A DNA stretch of 47,337 bases, from positions 1 through 47,337 of the forward strand of contig PLSP01000086.1 of assembly GCA_003165195.1 (NCBI GenBank), written 5' to 3'. Below the pieces are notes generated by a model that saw only the letters and a list, made by a program, of their open reading frames with translations, ran no database searches and was not told the DNA's origin. Every line of letters begins with the position of its first letter. The first letter of the stretch is position 1. The translations under genes and the position numbers were made by a program. The stretch is from Candidatus Bathyarchaeota archaeon. Lineage in GTDB: Archaea > Thermoproteota > Bathyarchaeia > Bathyarchaeales > Bathycorpusculaceae. Of this stretch, positions 1 to 8,212 are shown one piece after another.

Positions 1-475
1 TCATAAAATGGGTTCTACCCTGTTCGAGCGCATCAACTAGTTCAGAAACAGTAATTTCAGGTTCGCCTATAACAACAAAATCGATGTTGCTCTCGGTGAG
101 GCAGGCTTCAGGTCTAGCAGATGGATGCTGACCAAACACAATGACCGAGATGTTCTTGTTAACATTTTTTGCCGTAGCCGCCACTTCAAACGCAGTTTTT
201 GACCAGCCTGAAAAGGGAATTTCAATTATAACCACATCAGGCTTCCACTGCCCAAGGCGTTGGGCAATGGTTTCCGCGCTCAACCCAACCCGATACTTGG
301 TTTCATCAATCTCTTCAAGGTTATTCCACCCCTCCGTTGGTGCATCAACGATCGAAGCGATGTGCTTTTTTTCCAGAACTGCTGCAACCGATGCCAAGCT
401 AATGGGCGGAAAAACATTAGGTCTCCCCCATGCTTTGGGCTGTATTCTCGGAGGATTAATCAGGCAAACGCGCAT
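1..475 (-). CDS. B12-binding radical SAM protein, N-terminal part only (runs off the window)
   Basis: The minus strand reads openly from an ATG at 475 to the window edge, about 158 codons, with no stop. The peptide begins MRVCLINPPRIQPKAWGRP and continues with PPISLASVAAVLEKK, then a Rossmann-like pattern (DVVIIEIPFSGW, ISVIVFGQHPS, IDFVVIGEPE). This is the usual N-terminal cobalamin-binding domain of B12-binding radical SAM enzymes. The Cys-x3-Cys-x2-Cys cluster motif would lie beyond the window, so the radical SAM half is inferred. The gene starts 54 bases after the cbiB stop on the same strand and is probably cotranscribed with it. The substrate cannot be named. Domain assignment is fairly safe; the reaction is unknown. 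Confidence 0.75.
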   Translation of the reverse strand, partial: MRVCLINPPRIQPKAWGRPNVFPPISLASVAAVLEKKHIASIVDAPTEGWNNLEEIDETKYRVGLSAETIAQRLGQWKPDVVIIEIPFSGWSKTAFEVAATAKNVNKNISVIVFGQHPSARPEACLTESNIDFVVIGEPEITVSELVDALEQGRTHFM

Positions 476-529
476 TGCTTGGCACTTCTTAAATCAGACT
501 AACCATGATGGTTCGATTAAAACTTTGAG

Positions 530-1489
530 TTAAAAAGGCAAAAAATACAGTCGAATAACTAGAATAATGCCAACGCACATGAGTCCCCACAGCACGACTG
601 TGACGTCTCTAATCCGCAATGCACCCAGTATCTTGTTTCCTGTCATCGGCTCCAAACTATCACCCAAGACGTATTGCCCAGGCTTCTCCAACTGCACCCG
701 CAAAGCGCCAGCCATTGCCGCCATCGGCCAACCATGGTTTCTGCTTGGAGTTTTACGGTGATCCCGATAGGCGACTTTCCAAGCGTTTTTGGCATCCTTA
801 CACAGGATTGCTGCCGCAGCAATCATAAACATGGCTGTGAGCCTTGTAGGGATATAGTTGACGACTGTGTCAAGGTTTGCGCTGAACCATCCCGTGTTGA
901 TGTGCTTTGGGTCTTTAAAGCCGACCATGCCGTCAAGAGTGTTAATAGCGCGAAAAGCAATTGCACCCGTCACTCCGAACAATGCGAAGGAAGCCATGGG
1001 CGAAAGTTTGAAGTCAATTAGGTTCTCAGCCATTGATTCGATAACAGCACTTCCAATTTGGGCGCCATTGAGATTTGTTGAGTCACGCCTTGAAAAGTGG
1101 CTATATTTCTTTGCTTCATTTAAGTCCTTTGCGTCTATTGCTTTGGCGGCAGCCTTCGCCCAATCAGTTTCAAGTTTGATGCAAATGGTAAACTTGACCA
1201 GGATGATTGCGATGACGCTGTAGATGATGATGTTGAGATAAAAGGGAATGTAAGTGTAGATTGCCCATAACGCTAGAAAAACTGGAACTGCAAACATGCA
1301 AATTGCGGTTAAAGCCAACAAAATACCCAATAGCTTTTCTATCTTGGAGTCAGGATTTTTGAAGTAGGGCTCGATTTTGGCAATAAAGTTTCCCATAAGC
1401 ACCGTTGGGTGAAGCTTAAATATCCATCGGTCGGGATTATTAGGCGAGGGATCACCAAGAACTAGATCTAAAACTAATGCGGAAACCAA
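530..1489 (-). CDS. cbiB: adenosylcobinamide-phosphate synthase CbiB (CobD in the other nomenclature)
   Basis: Integral membrane enzyme that joins aminopropanol phosphate (made by the CobD decarboxylase) to adenosylcobyric acid, giving adenosylcobinamide phosphate. Family hallmarks are visible: an N-terminal DLVLGDP segment, HPTVLMG near residues 27-33, SRRDS at 133-137, ESMAENLID at 151-159 and NTLDGMVGFK at 183-192, with several hydrophobic segments. Length (319 aa) fits the family. The start used is a TTG; the frame stays open and hydrophobic upstream without an ATG, so the N-terminus is uncertain. A B12-binding radical SAM gene follows on the same strand. Its partner cobD lies about 12 kb away at 13482-14591. 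Confidence 0.93.
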   Translation of the reverse strand: MVSALVLDLVLGDPSPNNPDRWIFKLHPTVLMGNFIAKIEPYFKNPDSKIEKLLGILLALTAICMFAVPVFLALWAIYTYIPFYLNIIIYSVIAIILVKFTICIKLETDWAKAAAKAIDAKDLNEAKKYSHFSRRDSTNLNGAQIGSAVIESMAENLIDFKLSPMASFALFGVTGAIAFRAINTLDGMVGFKDPKHINTGWFSANLDTVVNYIPTRLTAMFMIAAAAILCKDAKNAWKVAYRDHRKTPSRNHGWPMAAMAGALRVQLEKPGQYVLGDSLEPMTGNKILGALRIRDVTVVLWGLMCVGIILVIRLYFLPF

Positions 1490-1838
1490 GACTATGACCG
1501 CAATTAATGCATTTAATGTGTTTATGACCAGCTTAGAGTTACCCCAATCTTGCTTTCGAATACTTCGAGTAAACAGTTTATAACAATTACGGTCTACTCC
1601 GGCATCAGGCGCTTAGCACGAACCGGCTTAAATCGAACATAATAACATTTGTTTTCCTGTTTCCTTTCTATCAATGTCTATGCGTAAAGGAATTCTGAGG
1701 AATTCTGGCAAAGCCTTGATTTATGAGACCTGTTTTTTTTACTGTTAACATGAACTTTCGCAAGCTTATCACCCATACTCTCCAAAGCTTTAAATAAAAA
1801 ACGCTTGAAAGTGGATCGACATAAAGGAGATACAAAAA
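1490..1838. other. intergenic region between divergent cbiB and the first large surface protein
   Basis: About 350 bases without a convincing gene. It should hold the promoters of cbiB (leftward) and the 1839 gene (rightward). A tandem direct repeat of GGAATTCTG occurs at 1689-1697 and 1699-1707, a 10-base period, which could be a protein-binding site. A run of eight T lies near 1733-1740. No cobalamin-riboswitch-like sequence was recognised. Confidence 0.5.
1789..1830 (+). promoter_or_regulatory. TATA box and Shine-Dalgarno site of the 1839 surface-protein gene
   Basis: TTTAAATA at 1789-1796 is a good archaeal box A about 45 bases before the ATG. A strong AAAGGAGA ribosome site at 1823-1830 lies 8 bases before the start. 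The paralogue at 8213 has the same arrangement (TATA about 50 bases out, AAAGGAGA, then an ATGCAT start context), suggesting similar expression. Confidence 0.6.
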
Positions 1839-4670
1839 ATGCATGAAATAACTCAGTTATCACGAGGTAAAACTGTCGCTATTTTGTTTTCTATCTTAAT
1901 GTTAATTTCGATGGGAGCTTCATTGGCAATACCTAACGCCGCTGCTCACACCCCAACATGGCAGATTCCCACTTTTGCTCACATATTTGCAGCGCCAAAC
2001 CCAGTTGGCATAGGTCAGCAGATGTGGATAGACATGTTTCTTGCAAACCCGCCCTTTTTCAGTGCTGCCTTTACGAACAACTATAGATTTCACAACTATC
2101 AATTAACGATAACAGCGCCTAACGGAACTTTAACCTCAGTGAATTTTCCTTTTATAGCTGACTCAACAAACAACCAAAACTATGCATTCACTCCCACTGA
2201 CGCCGGAATATACACCCTCACTTTTACTTATCCAGGAGAAGTAATAACGGCTAGCGAACAACCTGTCGGCTCACTTTATGTTAACGATGCGTACTTGCCC
2301 AGCAATGCAACAACTACGGTTACTGTGCTTCAGAATCCAATTCCAGCTGCCCTAAGCAGCAGTTCATTGCCAACTTCTTATTGGACGCGCCCAATTTACG
2401 GTGAGAATAACAACTGGTATACAATTGCATCTCAATGGTATGGCTCAGGAGTAGTGGGCTTTGGTGCAAGCATTGGACCTAACGAACAGATGTTTCCGGG
2501 AGAAGACAGTGGAGCAACAGCCGTAGGACCAGTCACCAGTCACGTAATGTGGACGTATCCGACGCAAGCTGGACAAGGCGGAGTAGTTGGAGGAAACTCG
2601 GTCGCTATCGCAGGAGACACCTATTTCGATGGTTCAGCATATGAACAAAGGTTCGTCAACCCGATAATATTGAACGGGTATATCTACTACACTCAAGCAA
2701 TATCATTCACTGGCGCCGCAGGAGGATTAGAAGCCGTCTCAGGTTACGGGCCAACCGTCTGCCAAGACCTGCGCACAGGACAAATTATCTGGAGCACTAC
2801 TCAAATACCTGCTTTATCATTCGGCTACATATACGATGTTCAAGACCCTAACCAACACGGAGTATATCCAGCGATATTGTTTACATCTGGCTTCGCTCGC
2901 GCTTTTGATGCAGCCTCAGGGCTTCCACTCTTTAACGTAACCGGTGTCCCCACAGGCAGTGGAGTGGTCCTTGGACCAAGCGGAGAAGACATAAAGTATG
3001 TTTTCTCAAACGCCGGCAACAGCACAAATCCTGCATGGTATATGAGTGAATGGAACTCATCAAGAATGTGGGAAACATTTGCCAATCCATGGACCAGTGC
3101 ATCAGTAAACGTACCTACCCTCTACAATGACTCTTTCACAAACGGCACTACCTTACCGCTAGCAGACGCTCAATACGGAAACGTTTCAGAACCAGCCATT
3201 GGAACACCAGCAGGCACCGACATAAATTCACCAGCCGCTTTTAATTACACAATTTACGCAAATGTTGTGAACTCTAGCAGCAGCCTATACAGTTATGACT
3301 GGAACACTTCAGTACCTTGGCTAAACACGATGGGTGCAGCAACTATTGGCTCGTCTCAAGGCGCAAATCCAGCAAGCATACTCTCGACCTTCTATGGCAA
3401 TCTGATGCTTTGCAGAAACGGCTCTTATCCTGCATTAGGTGCAAATAATCCCTACACATATTTCGCAGTGAATCTAAACGCATCTAATCCCGTGGGGCTA
3501 GGGGGCATCCTATGGATGACGACAGAACAACCGCCGCCAGGCAACATCACCACAGTTACCTATGCCGGAGCCGATCCAGCCGCTGGAGCCTTCTGTGAAT
3601 CATATAGGTCTTCTCAGCAATTCGTAGGTTATAGTCTTAAAACAGGACAACAAATATGGGGTCCAACAGCGTCTCAACCAGCACTTGATTACTTTGGTAG
3701 CACAGGACCAGGAACACTGGCAGATCAGATTGCATACGGAAATATCTACAGCGTTGCATATTCCGGAATAATATATTGCTATAGTCTGGCCACTGGAAAT
3801 GTACTGTGGACTTATGGCAACGGCGGAACAGGAAATAGTACTAACGCAGGCTTAAACTCGCCTTACGGTGATTATCCAACCTTCATCAATGCTGTCGGAA
3901 ACGGAGTAATTTACACTGTTACTACTGAGCACACCATTGAAACGCCGATTTGGAAAGGATGTTTAGCTCGGGCCGTTAATGCTTCAACGGGTGCAGAAAT
4001 TTGGACTCTTTCAGACTTCACTACAGAATTCGGCGCTGAGAGCTATGCTATAGCCGATGGCTATGCGGCATTCTTCAACAGCTATGATAACTCAGTCTAC
4101 AGCGTTGGACAAGGACCTAGCACTACTACTGTTACGGCACCCAATTTCGGTTTACCAGTTGGAACACCCGTCATAATTAGTGGTGCAGTGATGGACATTT
4201 CCGCTGGAACGCAACAAGCTGAACAGAAGGCAGACTTTCCTAACGGAGTACCAGTGTCATCCGATGCAAGCATGAGTGCCTGGATGAGCTACGTTTACCA
4301 ACAACAACCAATGGCGAATAACTTTACTGGTGTTCCGGTGCTAATCAGTGTCTTAGATTCAAACGGCAACCATAGAAATATTGGGATTGCAACCACCGAT
4401 GCAAGTGGTCAATACAGCCTGACATGGACACCAGATATCCAAGGTAACTATACAGTCTACGCAAACTTTGAAGGAACCAACGGTTATTGGCCCTCCTCTG
4501 CAGAATCACATTTCACAGTTAATGCGCCTGCTACTACTACAGCCTCTCCAGCTCCAATAGTTAGCCAACCCAACACTGACATGTACATTGGTCTATCAGC
4601 CGCAGCGATAATTATTGCCATTACCATCGCCACAGTACTAATGATGTTAGCGCTTAGAAAGCGAGCGTAA
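1839..4670 (+). CDS. large secreted PQQ-type beta-propeller protein with C-terminal membrane anchor (paralogue A)
   Basis: A 943-aa surface protein. Residues about 10-36 form a signal peptide ending near NAAAHTP. The segment after it (PNPVGIGQQMWIDMF) is shared with the paralogue at 8213. The middle carries PQQ/WD40-like propeller blades recognisable by TG-x3-W strands (TGQIIWS, TGQQIWG, TGNVLWTYG, TGAEIWTLS). Near residues 790-915 is an Ig-like or carboxypeptidase-regulatory-like beta domain (GQYSLTWTPDIQGNYTVYA). A Thr/Ala/Pro linker, a transmembrane helix (about 918-938) and a basic RKRA end follow. Many N-x-S/T sequons suggest heavy N-glycosylation. The propeller probably serves structure or binding; nothing proves a PQQ enzyme. 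Confidence 0.8.
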   Translation: MHEITQLSRGKTVAILFSILMLISMGASLAIPNAAAHTPTWQIPTFAHIFAAPNPVGIGQQMWIDMFLANPPFFSAAFTNNYRFHNYQLTITAPNGTLTSVNFPFIADSTNNQNYAFTPTDAGIYTLTFTYPGEVITASEQPVGSLYVNDAYLPSNATTTVTVLQNPIPAALSSSSLPTSYWTRPIYGENNNWYTIASQWYGSGVVGFGASIGPNEQMFPGEDSGATAVGPVTSHVMWTYPTQAGQGGVVGGNSVAIAGDTYFDGSAYEQRFVNPIILNGYIYYTQAISFTGAAGGLEAVSGYGPTVCQDLRTGQIIWSTTQIPALSFGYIYDVQDPNQHGVYPAILFTSGFARAFDAASGLPLFNVTGVPTGSGVVLGPSGEDIKYVFSNAGNSTNPAWYMSEWNSSRMWETFANPWTSASVNVPTLYNDSFTNGTTLPLADAQYGNVSEPAIGTPAGTDINSPAAFNYTIYANVVNSSSSLYSYDWNTSVPWLNTMGAATIGSSQGANPASILSTFYGNLMLCRNGSYPALGANNPYTYFAVNLNASNPVGLGGILWMTTEQPPPGNITTVTYAGADPAAGAFCESYRSSQQFVGYSLKTGQQIWGPTASQPALDYFGSTGPGTLADQIAYGNIYSVAYSGIIYCYSLATGNVLWTYGNGGTGNSTNAGLNSPYGDYPTFINAVGNGVIYTVTTEHTIETPIWKGCLARAVNASTGAEIWTLSDFTTEFGAESYAIADGYAAFFNSYDNSVYSVGQGPSTTTVTAPNFGLPVGTPVIISGAVMDISAGTQQAEQKADFPNGVPVSSDASMSAWMSYVYQQQPMANNFTGVPVLISVLDSNGNHRNIGIATTDASGQYSLTWTPDIQGNYTVYANFEGTNGYWPSSAESHFTVNAPATTTASPAPIVSQPNTDMYIGLSAAAIIIAITIATVLMMLALRKRA

Positions 4671-4690
4671 AAAGTCAACAAATAACTCCC

Positions 4691-4704
4691 GCCTTCCTTT
4701 TTTT
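4691..4704 (+). terminator. T-rich terminator after the first surface-protein gene
   Basis: A pyrimidine-rich stretch ending in seven T lies 20-35 bases after the stop codon at 4670, typical of archaeal oligo-T termination. No strong hairpin precedes it. Confidence 0.45.
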
Positions 4705-4802
4705 GGAAATCTTGATATCCCTTTTCAAGGCCTAGTAAAAAAATAAATAATCTGTATTTGCCAAAACTGTAACTAATTTAGGCTGGTTTTTTAAGTAAGA
4801 CC

Positions 4803-5300
4803 ATGTTATTGGCTAGGGCTGGTGCCTGCTTGGTCGTTGAGCAAGAACTAACCACAACGCTGTTTGACACTTATGTTTACCTTGTCAAGGCTGGCAAACC
4901 TGTGGGACCAAGAGACTTAATGCGGGGAGCCAACCTCAGCAGTCCAAGTGTAGCTTACAGAAATCTACAGAAACTCATCGACATAGGATTAGTAACAAAA
5001 AACGATTACGGTAATTACATCGTTAAAAAGAAAGTCTCCATAAAGGGACATGTCTGGGTAGGAAAAAACCTGCTGCCAAGCTTTGCAATTTTTGGCTTCA
5101 TATTTGTAGCTGTTTTGGCGCTTGAAATCGGCATTTTGATTCCGCACCTACTTGCCCACGCCTCAGTTCAGGAATCCTTTTGGTTTTTGACTGTGGTTAC
5201 AGTTGTTTCCGCAGCAATTTTCCTAATAGAAGCAGTAAGGTTCAGAAGAAAACCTAATCCTCAAATTAGTAAATATGTCCTAATTTCTTCTGAACTTTAG
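4803..5300 (+). CDS. membrane-associated winged helix-turn-helix protein
   Basis: A 165-aa protein with an N-terminal winged-helix domain (about residues 18-72: GPRDLMRGANLSSPSVAYRN, then LIDIGLVTKNDYGNYIV as the wing). Two predicted membrane helices follow (about 90-112 and 124-143) and a basic tail. The layout suggests a membrane-tethered transcription regulator that senses something at the envelope; the signal is unknown. It sits directly after the large surface protein, a plausible target or partner. It converges with and overlaps the next gene by 21 bases at the 3' end. The ATG at 4803 has no clear ribosome site; an internal GTG in VVEQEL is an alternative start. Confidence 0.7.
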   Translation: MLLARAGACLVVEQELTTTLFDTYVYLVKAGKPVGPRDLMRGANLSSPSVAYRNLQKLIDIGLVTKNDYGNYIVKKKVSIKGHVWVGKNLLPSFAIFGFIFVAVLALEIGILIPHLLAHASVQESFWFLTVVTVVSAAIFLIEAVRFRRKPNPQISKYVLISSEL

Positions 5301-6665
5301 CTTTATGTTTGCTACTAAATGGACCGCCACCACCATGGCGGTAGAGAGTTTGAAACGTCTTTTTTTGTCGAAGAAGTATGCTCGACGTAGGTAGTAATGA
5401 TGGAATGCCCCTTCACGTAGCTTTCCGAGTTCCTTCATGCTTAGCTGGGGTGTCTCAAAAATGGGTTTGGTGGTGTCGTATTTGTCAAAGTCAGTTACCC
5501 TTAACCAACCTTTCTCTTTAACCAAATCGTACATTGGGGTTCCTGGGAAGGGTGTGGCAACGTTGTAGAAGCCGACATCGTCTGGTGCTACTCTTTCGAC
5601 GAATTTGATTGTTTTCCATGCGCTTTCCTTCGTCTCACCTGGGAAACCTAGAATAACGTTTGGCACAGGCTTCAAACCCGTCTCTCTGACCCAGCCGAGA
5701 ACTTTCTGTGTTAATTCAGGTGATATGCCTTTCTTCATTGCGTCCAAAACCTGTTGTGTGCCTGATTCAACCCCGAACCAGACAGAGATGCATCCCGCCG
5801 CCTTCATTTTTGCCAAAAGCTCTTGGGTTAACATGTCGACACGTGTTCCACAGTTCCACTCAATCTTTAAACCACGAGACAAGATTTCGCTGCATAATGC
5901 TTTTGTCCGCGGCTGATCAACTGTGAAGGCGTCATCGCAAAAAGTGAATTTGTTAATGCCATAAGTCTTGTGAAGCAATTCTATTTCGTCAACCACGTTT
6001 TTTGGGCTTCTCATACGATATTTGCGTCCATGCATGCGTACGGTTGTGCAGAATTCGCACCAGTACACGCAGCCTCTGCTAGTTGCCAAGTAAAGTACCT
6101 CTTCAATGGCTCGGAACTTCTCCATAGGCCAAAGATGCCTGGCCGGAAACGGAAGGGAATCTAAATCTTCAATGTACAACCTATCTGGGTTCCTCACAAT
6201 TTTGCCGTCTTTTCTACATGTGGTGCCAACTACATCTTGGAAGCTTCTGCCTGCCTCTATTCTCTGCACCAGCTCAAGAAACGTGTTTTCCCCTTCACGC
6301 CTAACTACAACATCAAGTTCTCGGCATTCTTCAAGCGCGTGGTCATCCCAAAATGTAACATGTGGGCCTCCTGCAACTGCTATGCAGTTTGGACAAACCT
6401 CCTTGGCAATCTTAACCAATTTGAGACCAGACTGATACGTAAGCGTAGACGATGTTACCCCAACTATGTTTGGCTGACGCTTGCTGATTTCACTTCTAAA
6501 ATCTTCAAATGAAAGCCCTAACACCTGGCAGTCAATTACGTCAACCTGGTAGTTGTTCTTCTCTAAAACAGCCGCCAAATATCCTAAACCTAACAGTGCA
6601 AATGGCAAATGCATCGCAGCGCCAACTGGAGCAGCTGGATTAACCAGAGTTATATGCGGCTTCAT
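5280..6665 (-). CDS. B12-binding radical SAM protein
   Basis: 461 aa. Residues 1-150 form a cobalamin-binding Rossmann domain (ITLVNPAAP at the start, LGLGYLAAVLEKNNY, NIVGVTSST, CIAVAGGPHVTF). A radical SAM barrel follows with the cluster motif C199-x3-C203-x2-C206 (SRGCVYWCEFC), then FCDDAFT, WNCGTRVD, WFGVESG and NVILGFPGET. The C-terminal basic region is typical of this broad family, whose known members methylate unreactive carbons or form C-C bonds in lipids and cofactors. The substrate cannot be read here. It stands alone on the minus strand between a winged-helix protein and an Lrp-type regulator. The start is ATG at 6665. Confidence 0.88.
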   Translation of the reverse strand: MKPHITLVNPAAPVGAAMHLPFALLGLGYLAAVLEKNNYQVDVIDCQVLGLSFEDFRSEISKRQPNIVGVTSSTLTYQSGLKLVKIAKEVCPNCIAVAGGPHVTFWDDHALEECRELDVVVRREGENTFLELVQRIEAGRSFQDVVGTTCRKDGKIVRNPDRLYIEDLDSLPFPARHLWPMEKFRAIEEVLYLATSRGCVYWCEFCTTVRMHGRKYRMRSPKNVVDEIELLHKTYGINKFTFCDDAFTVDQPRTKALCSEILSRGLKIEWNCGTRVDMLTQELLAKMKAAGCISVWFGVESGTQQVLDAMKKGISPELTQKVLGWVRETGLKPVPNVILGFPGETKESAWKTIKFVERVAPDDVGFYNVATPFPGTPMYDLVKEKGWLRVTDFDKYDTTKPIFETPQLSMKELGKLREGAFHHYYLRRAYFFDKKRRFKLSTAMVVAVHLVANIKLKFRRN

Positions 6666-6785
6666 TTAAGCTTCACAACCATCAATATTTATCACTCAAA
6701 AGAGGCGTTTAATGCTTAAACATTTCGCATTTTTAACACCAAAAGTCGGCAAAAGAAAGTTAGCTAAAAGAACCCTGAAACGGTG

Positions 6786-7808
6786 CTATTTCACCCAATA
6801 TTTGGGTTGAACTGTGTCGCCTTCAAGCAGCTTTGGGAACAAGCTAAGAGGCCATGAAGGCGGCACAGGTACCAGATAAATTGTCGCTGATGCTACACCG
6901 CTTATTCTTCTTATCTTCTCTTCAGCCTCAAAAAGAGCCTGAAAATCTTCAACGACTAACGCACAGTACAAATCGTAGTTGCCTATGAGCCTAATGATAA
7001 CAATCATGTTTGGGATGTCAAGCAGTTGAGCATAAATTTCCTGCATTTTACTGCGGTTTGAAACTTTAATATAAATGCTGGCAAGAGCTTTGAACCCAAG
7101 CTTTCTAAGGTCAAGAGTGACTGTGGAAACCGGAAGAAGGTTCTCCCTGAGTTTTTTGTACCTTTGAATTATAGTTTTGGCGGATAAGCCAAGCTCTGAC
7201 GCAATTGTTTTAAATGGTGTTCGAGAATTTTCTGATATAATTTTGGCAATTTGCCGATCAGTATCGTCGATGTCGCAAATTGGTTGCTCCTGATTGGTTA
7301 ATGTCGCCGCTTTTTTGTTCCGCTGCTTATTCTCTCGACCAAGTGGTTTTATAACCAAGTTCTCTGGATATTCTATGTTCACTGCTTCAGCCCATATGAA
7401 AGCGTCAACATGTTTGATTTTGATGAATGATTCAAATTCTTCAATGATTTCATGAAGTTTTTTGAGGTCACTTAACACAACTTTACCATAAAAATTGTAT
7501 ATTCCAACTGGGCCGACTAACTCGGAGATAGGTTTACTTTCGAGGAACTTTGCAACCTCTTCTTGATCTTCAATAGCGTTAACGATGCCTAAATCTACAA
7601 TATGACGGTATCCCAAGCAATGAGGGTTAACGAGCATTTTTTCGCCGTTGATTACGCCTTCTTTCCGCAATCGTTTATATCGCATTCTAACAGCTGCAAC
7701 TGTTATGCCACATTTCTTCGCAAGATCTGTGAAGCTTGTTCGAGATTCTTGAAGCAGCGTTCTAAGGATCTCTGCATCAATCTCGTCGATTTTAACGCGA
7801 TCCACCAA
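6786..7808 (-). CDS. tandem Lrp/AsnC-family transcription regulator
   Basis: A double Lrp-type protein of about 340 aa. The first half has an AsnC HTH (IDAEILRTLLQESRTSFTDL onward, residues about 10-60) and a RAM-like sensing domain ending near FIWAE. A charged linker (GRENKQRNKKAA) leads to a second HTH (DIDDTDRQIAKIISENSRTP onward) and a second RAM domain with NMIVIIRLIGNYDLY. The tail PVPPSWPLSLFP is extra. One chain thus carries what normally needs two. An AAGGG site at 7817-7821 supports TTG 7808 (8-base spacing) or GTG 7805 over TTG 7814. It is transcribed divergently from the surface protein at 8213 and may control it. Confidence 0.82.
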   Translation of the reverse strand: MVDRVKIDEIDAEILRTLLQESRTSFTDLAKKCGITVAAVRMRYKRLRKEGVINGEKMLVNPHCLGYRHIVDLGIVNAIEDQEEVAKFLESKPISELVGPVGIYNFYGKVVLSDLKKLHEIIEEFESFIKIKHVDAFIWAEAVNIEYPENLVIKPLGRENKQRNKKAATLTNQEQPICDIDDTDRQIAKIISENSRTPFKTIASELGLSAKTIIQRYKKLRENLLPVSTVTLDLRKLGFKALASIYIKVSNRSKMQEIYAQLLDIPNMIVIIRLIGNYDLYCALVVEDFQALFEAEEKIRRISGVASATIYLVPVPPSWPLSLFPKLLEGDTVQPKYWVK

Positions 7809-8212
7809 ACACAAAACCCTTAAGTCACTGACTTATACTAGCGCAATCATTCCGTTTAATATAAAATTTTTCATAATTACCTATCAATTATTCCTCCGCT
7901 CAAGTCGCCAATTAGTTCTTTAAAAAAAGGCTTTGTATTTAATATAGAAACCTCAAGCCGTAACTACACACATCTATGTTACGAAGCAAAGAGGCGTTGA
8001 TTGAAGCACTTATTTTCAAACCGATTTCTGTGTTGGCGTATTAGAAATCTTTTTTGAAAGCTCTCCATCACCAAATGTTGCAAATATCGATAGGCTGCTA
8101 CAAAAACAATCATTTTGATAGCTGATTTAGCACCTTTTTGTGGAAAAATGCATAAACTTATAAACAAATCGCCGCTATGTAGTATTTACCTTTTCTAAAG
8201 GAGAAAAAAGAA
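7809..8212. other. AT-rich divergent control region between the Lrp-type regulator and the second surface protein
   Basis: About 400 bases with no convincing gene. The leftward promoter for the Lrp-type gene is probably TTTTATATTAAA near 7857-7868 (read on the minus strand). The rightward promoter is listed separately. A 62-codon minus-strand frame at 7979-8167 shows no protein-like composition. The space is large enough for regulator sites. Confidence 0.45.
8158..8203 (+). promoter_or_regulatory. TATA box and Shine-Dalgarno site of the 8213 surface-protein gene
   Basis: ACTTATAAAC centred near 8160 is a strong box A, about 52 bases before the ATG, and AAAGGAG at 8197-8203 is the ribosome site. 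The layout matches the promoter of the paralogue at 1839. Confidence 0.6.

Noticed and set aside
141-533. Plus-strand open frame of 130 codons at the left edge
   Set aside because: The opposite strand encodes a clear cobalamin-binding domain over the same bases; the plus-strand peptide has no protein-like pattern.
1490-1838. Possible cobalamin riboswitch or tRNA upstream of cbiB
   Set aside because: No B12-box-like sequence and no cloverleaf with matching T-arm could be built from the visible sequence.
7979-8167. 62-codon minus-strand frame in the AT-rich divergent region
   Set aside because: No ribosome site, odd composition, and it would cover the TATA box of the 8213 gene.
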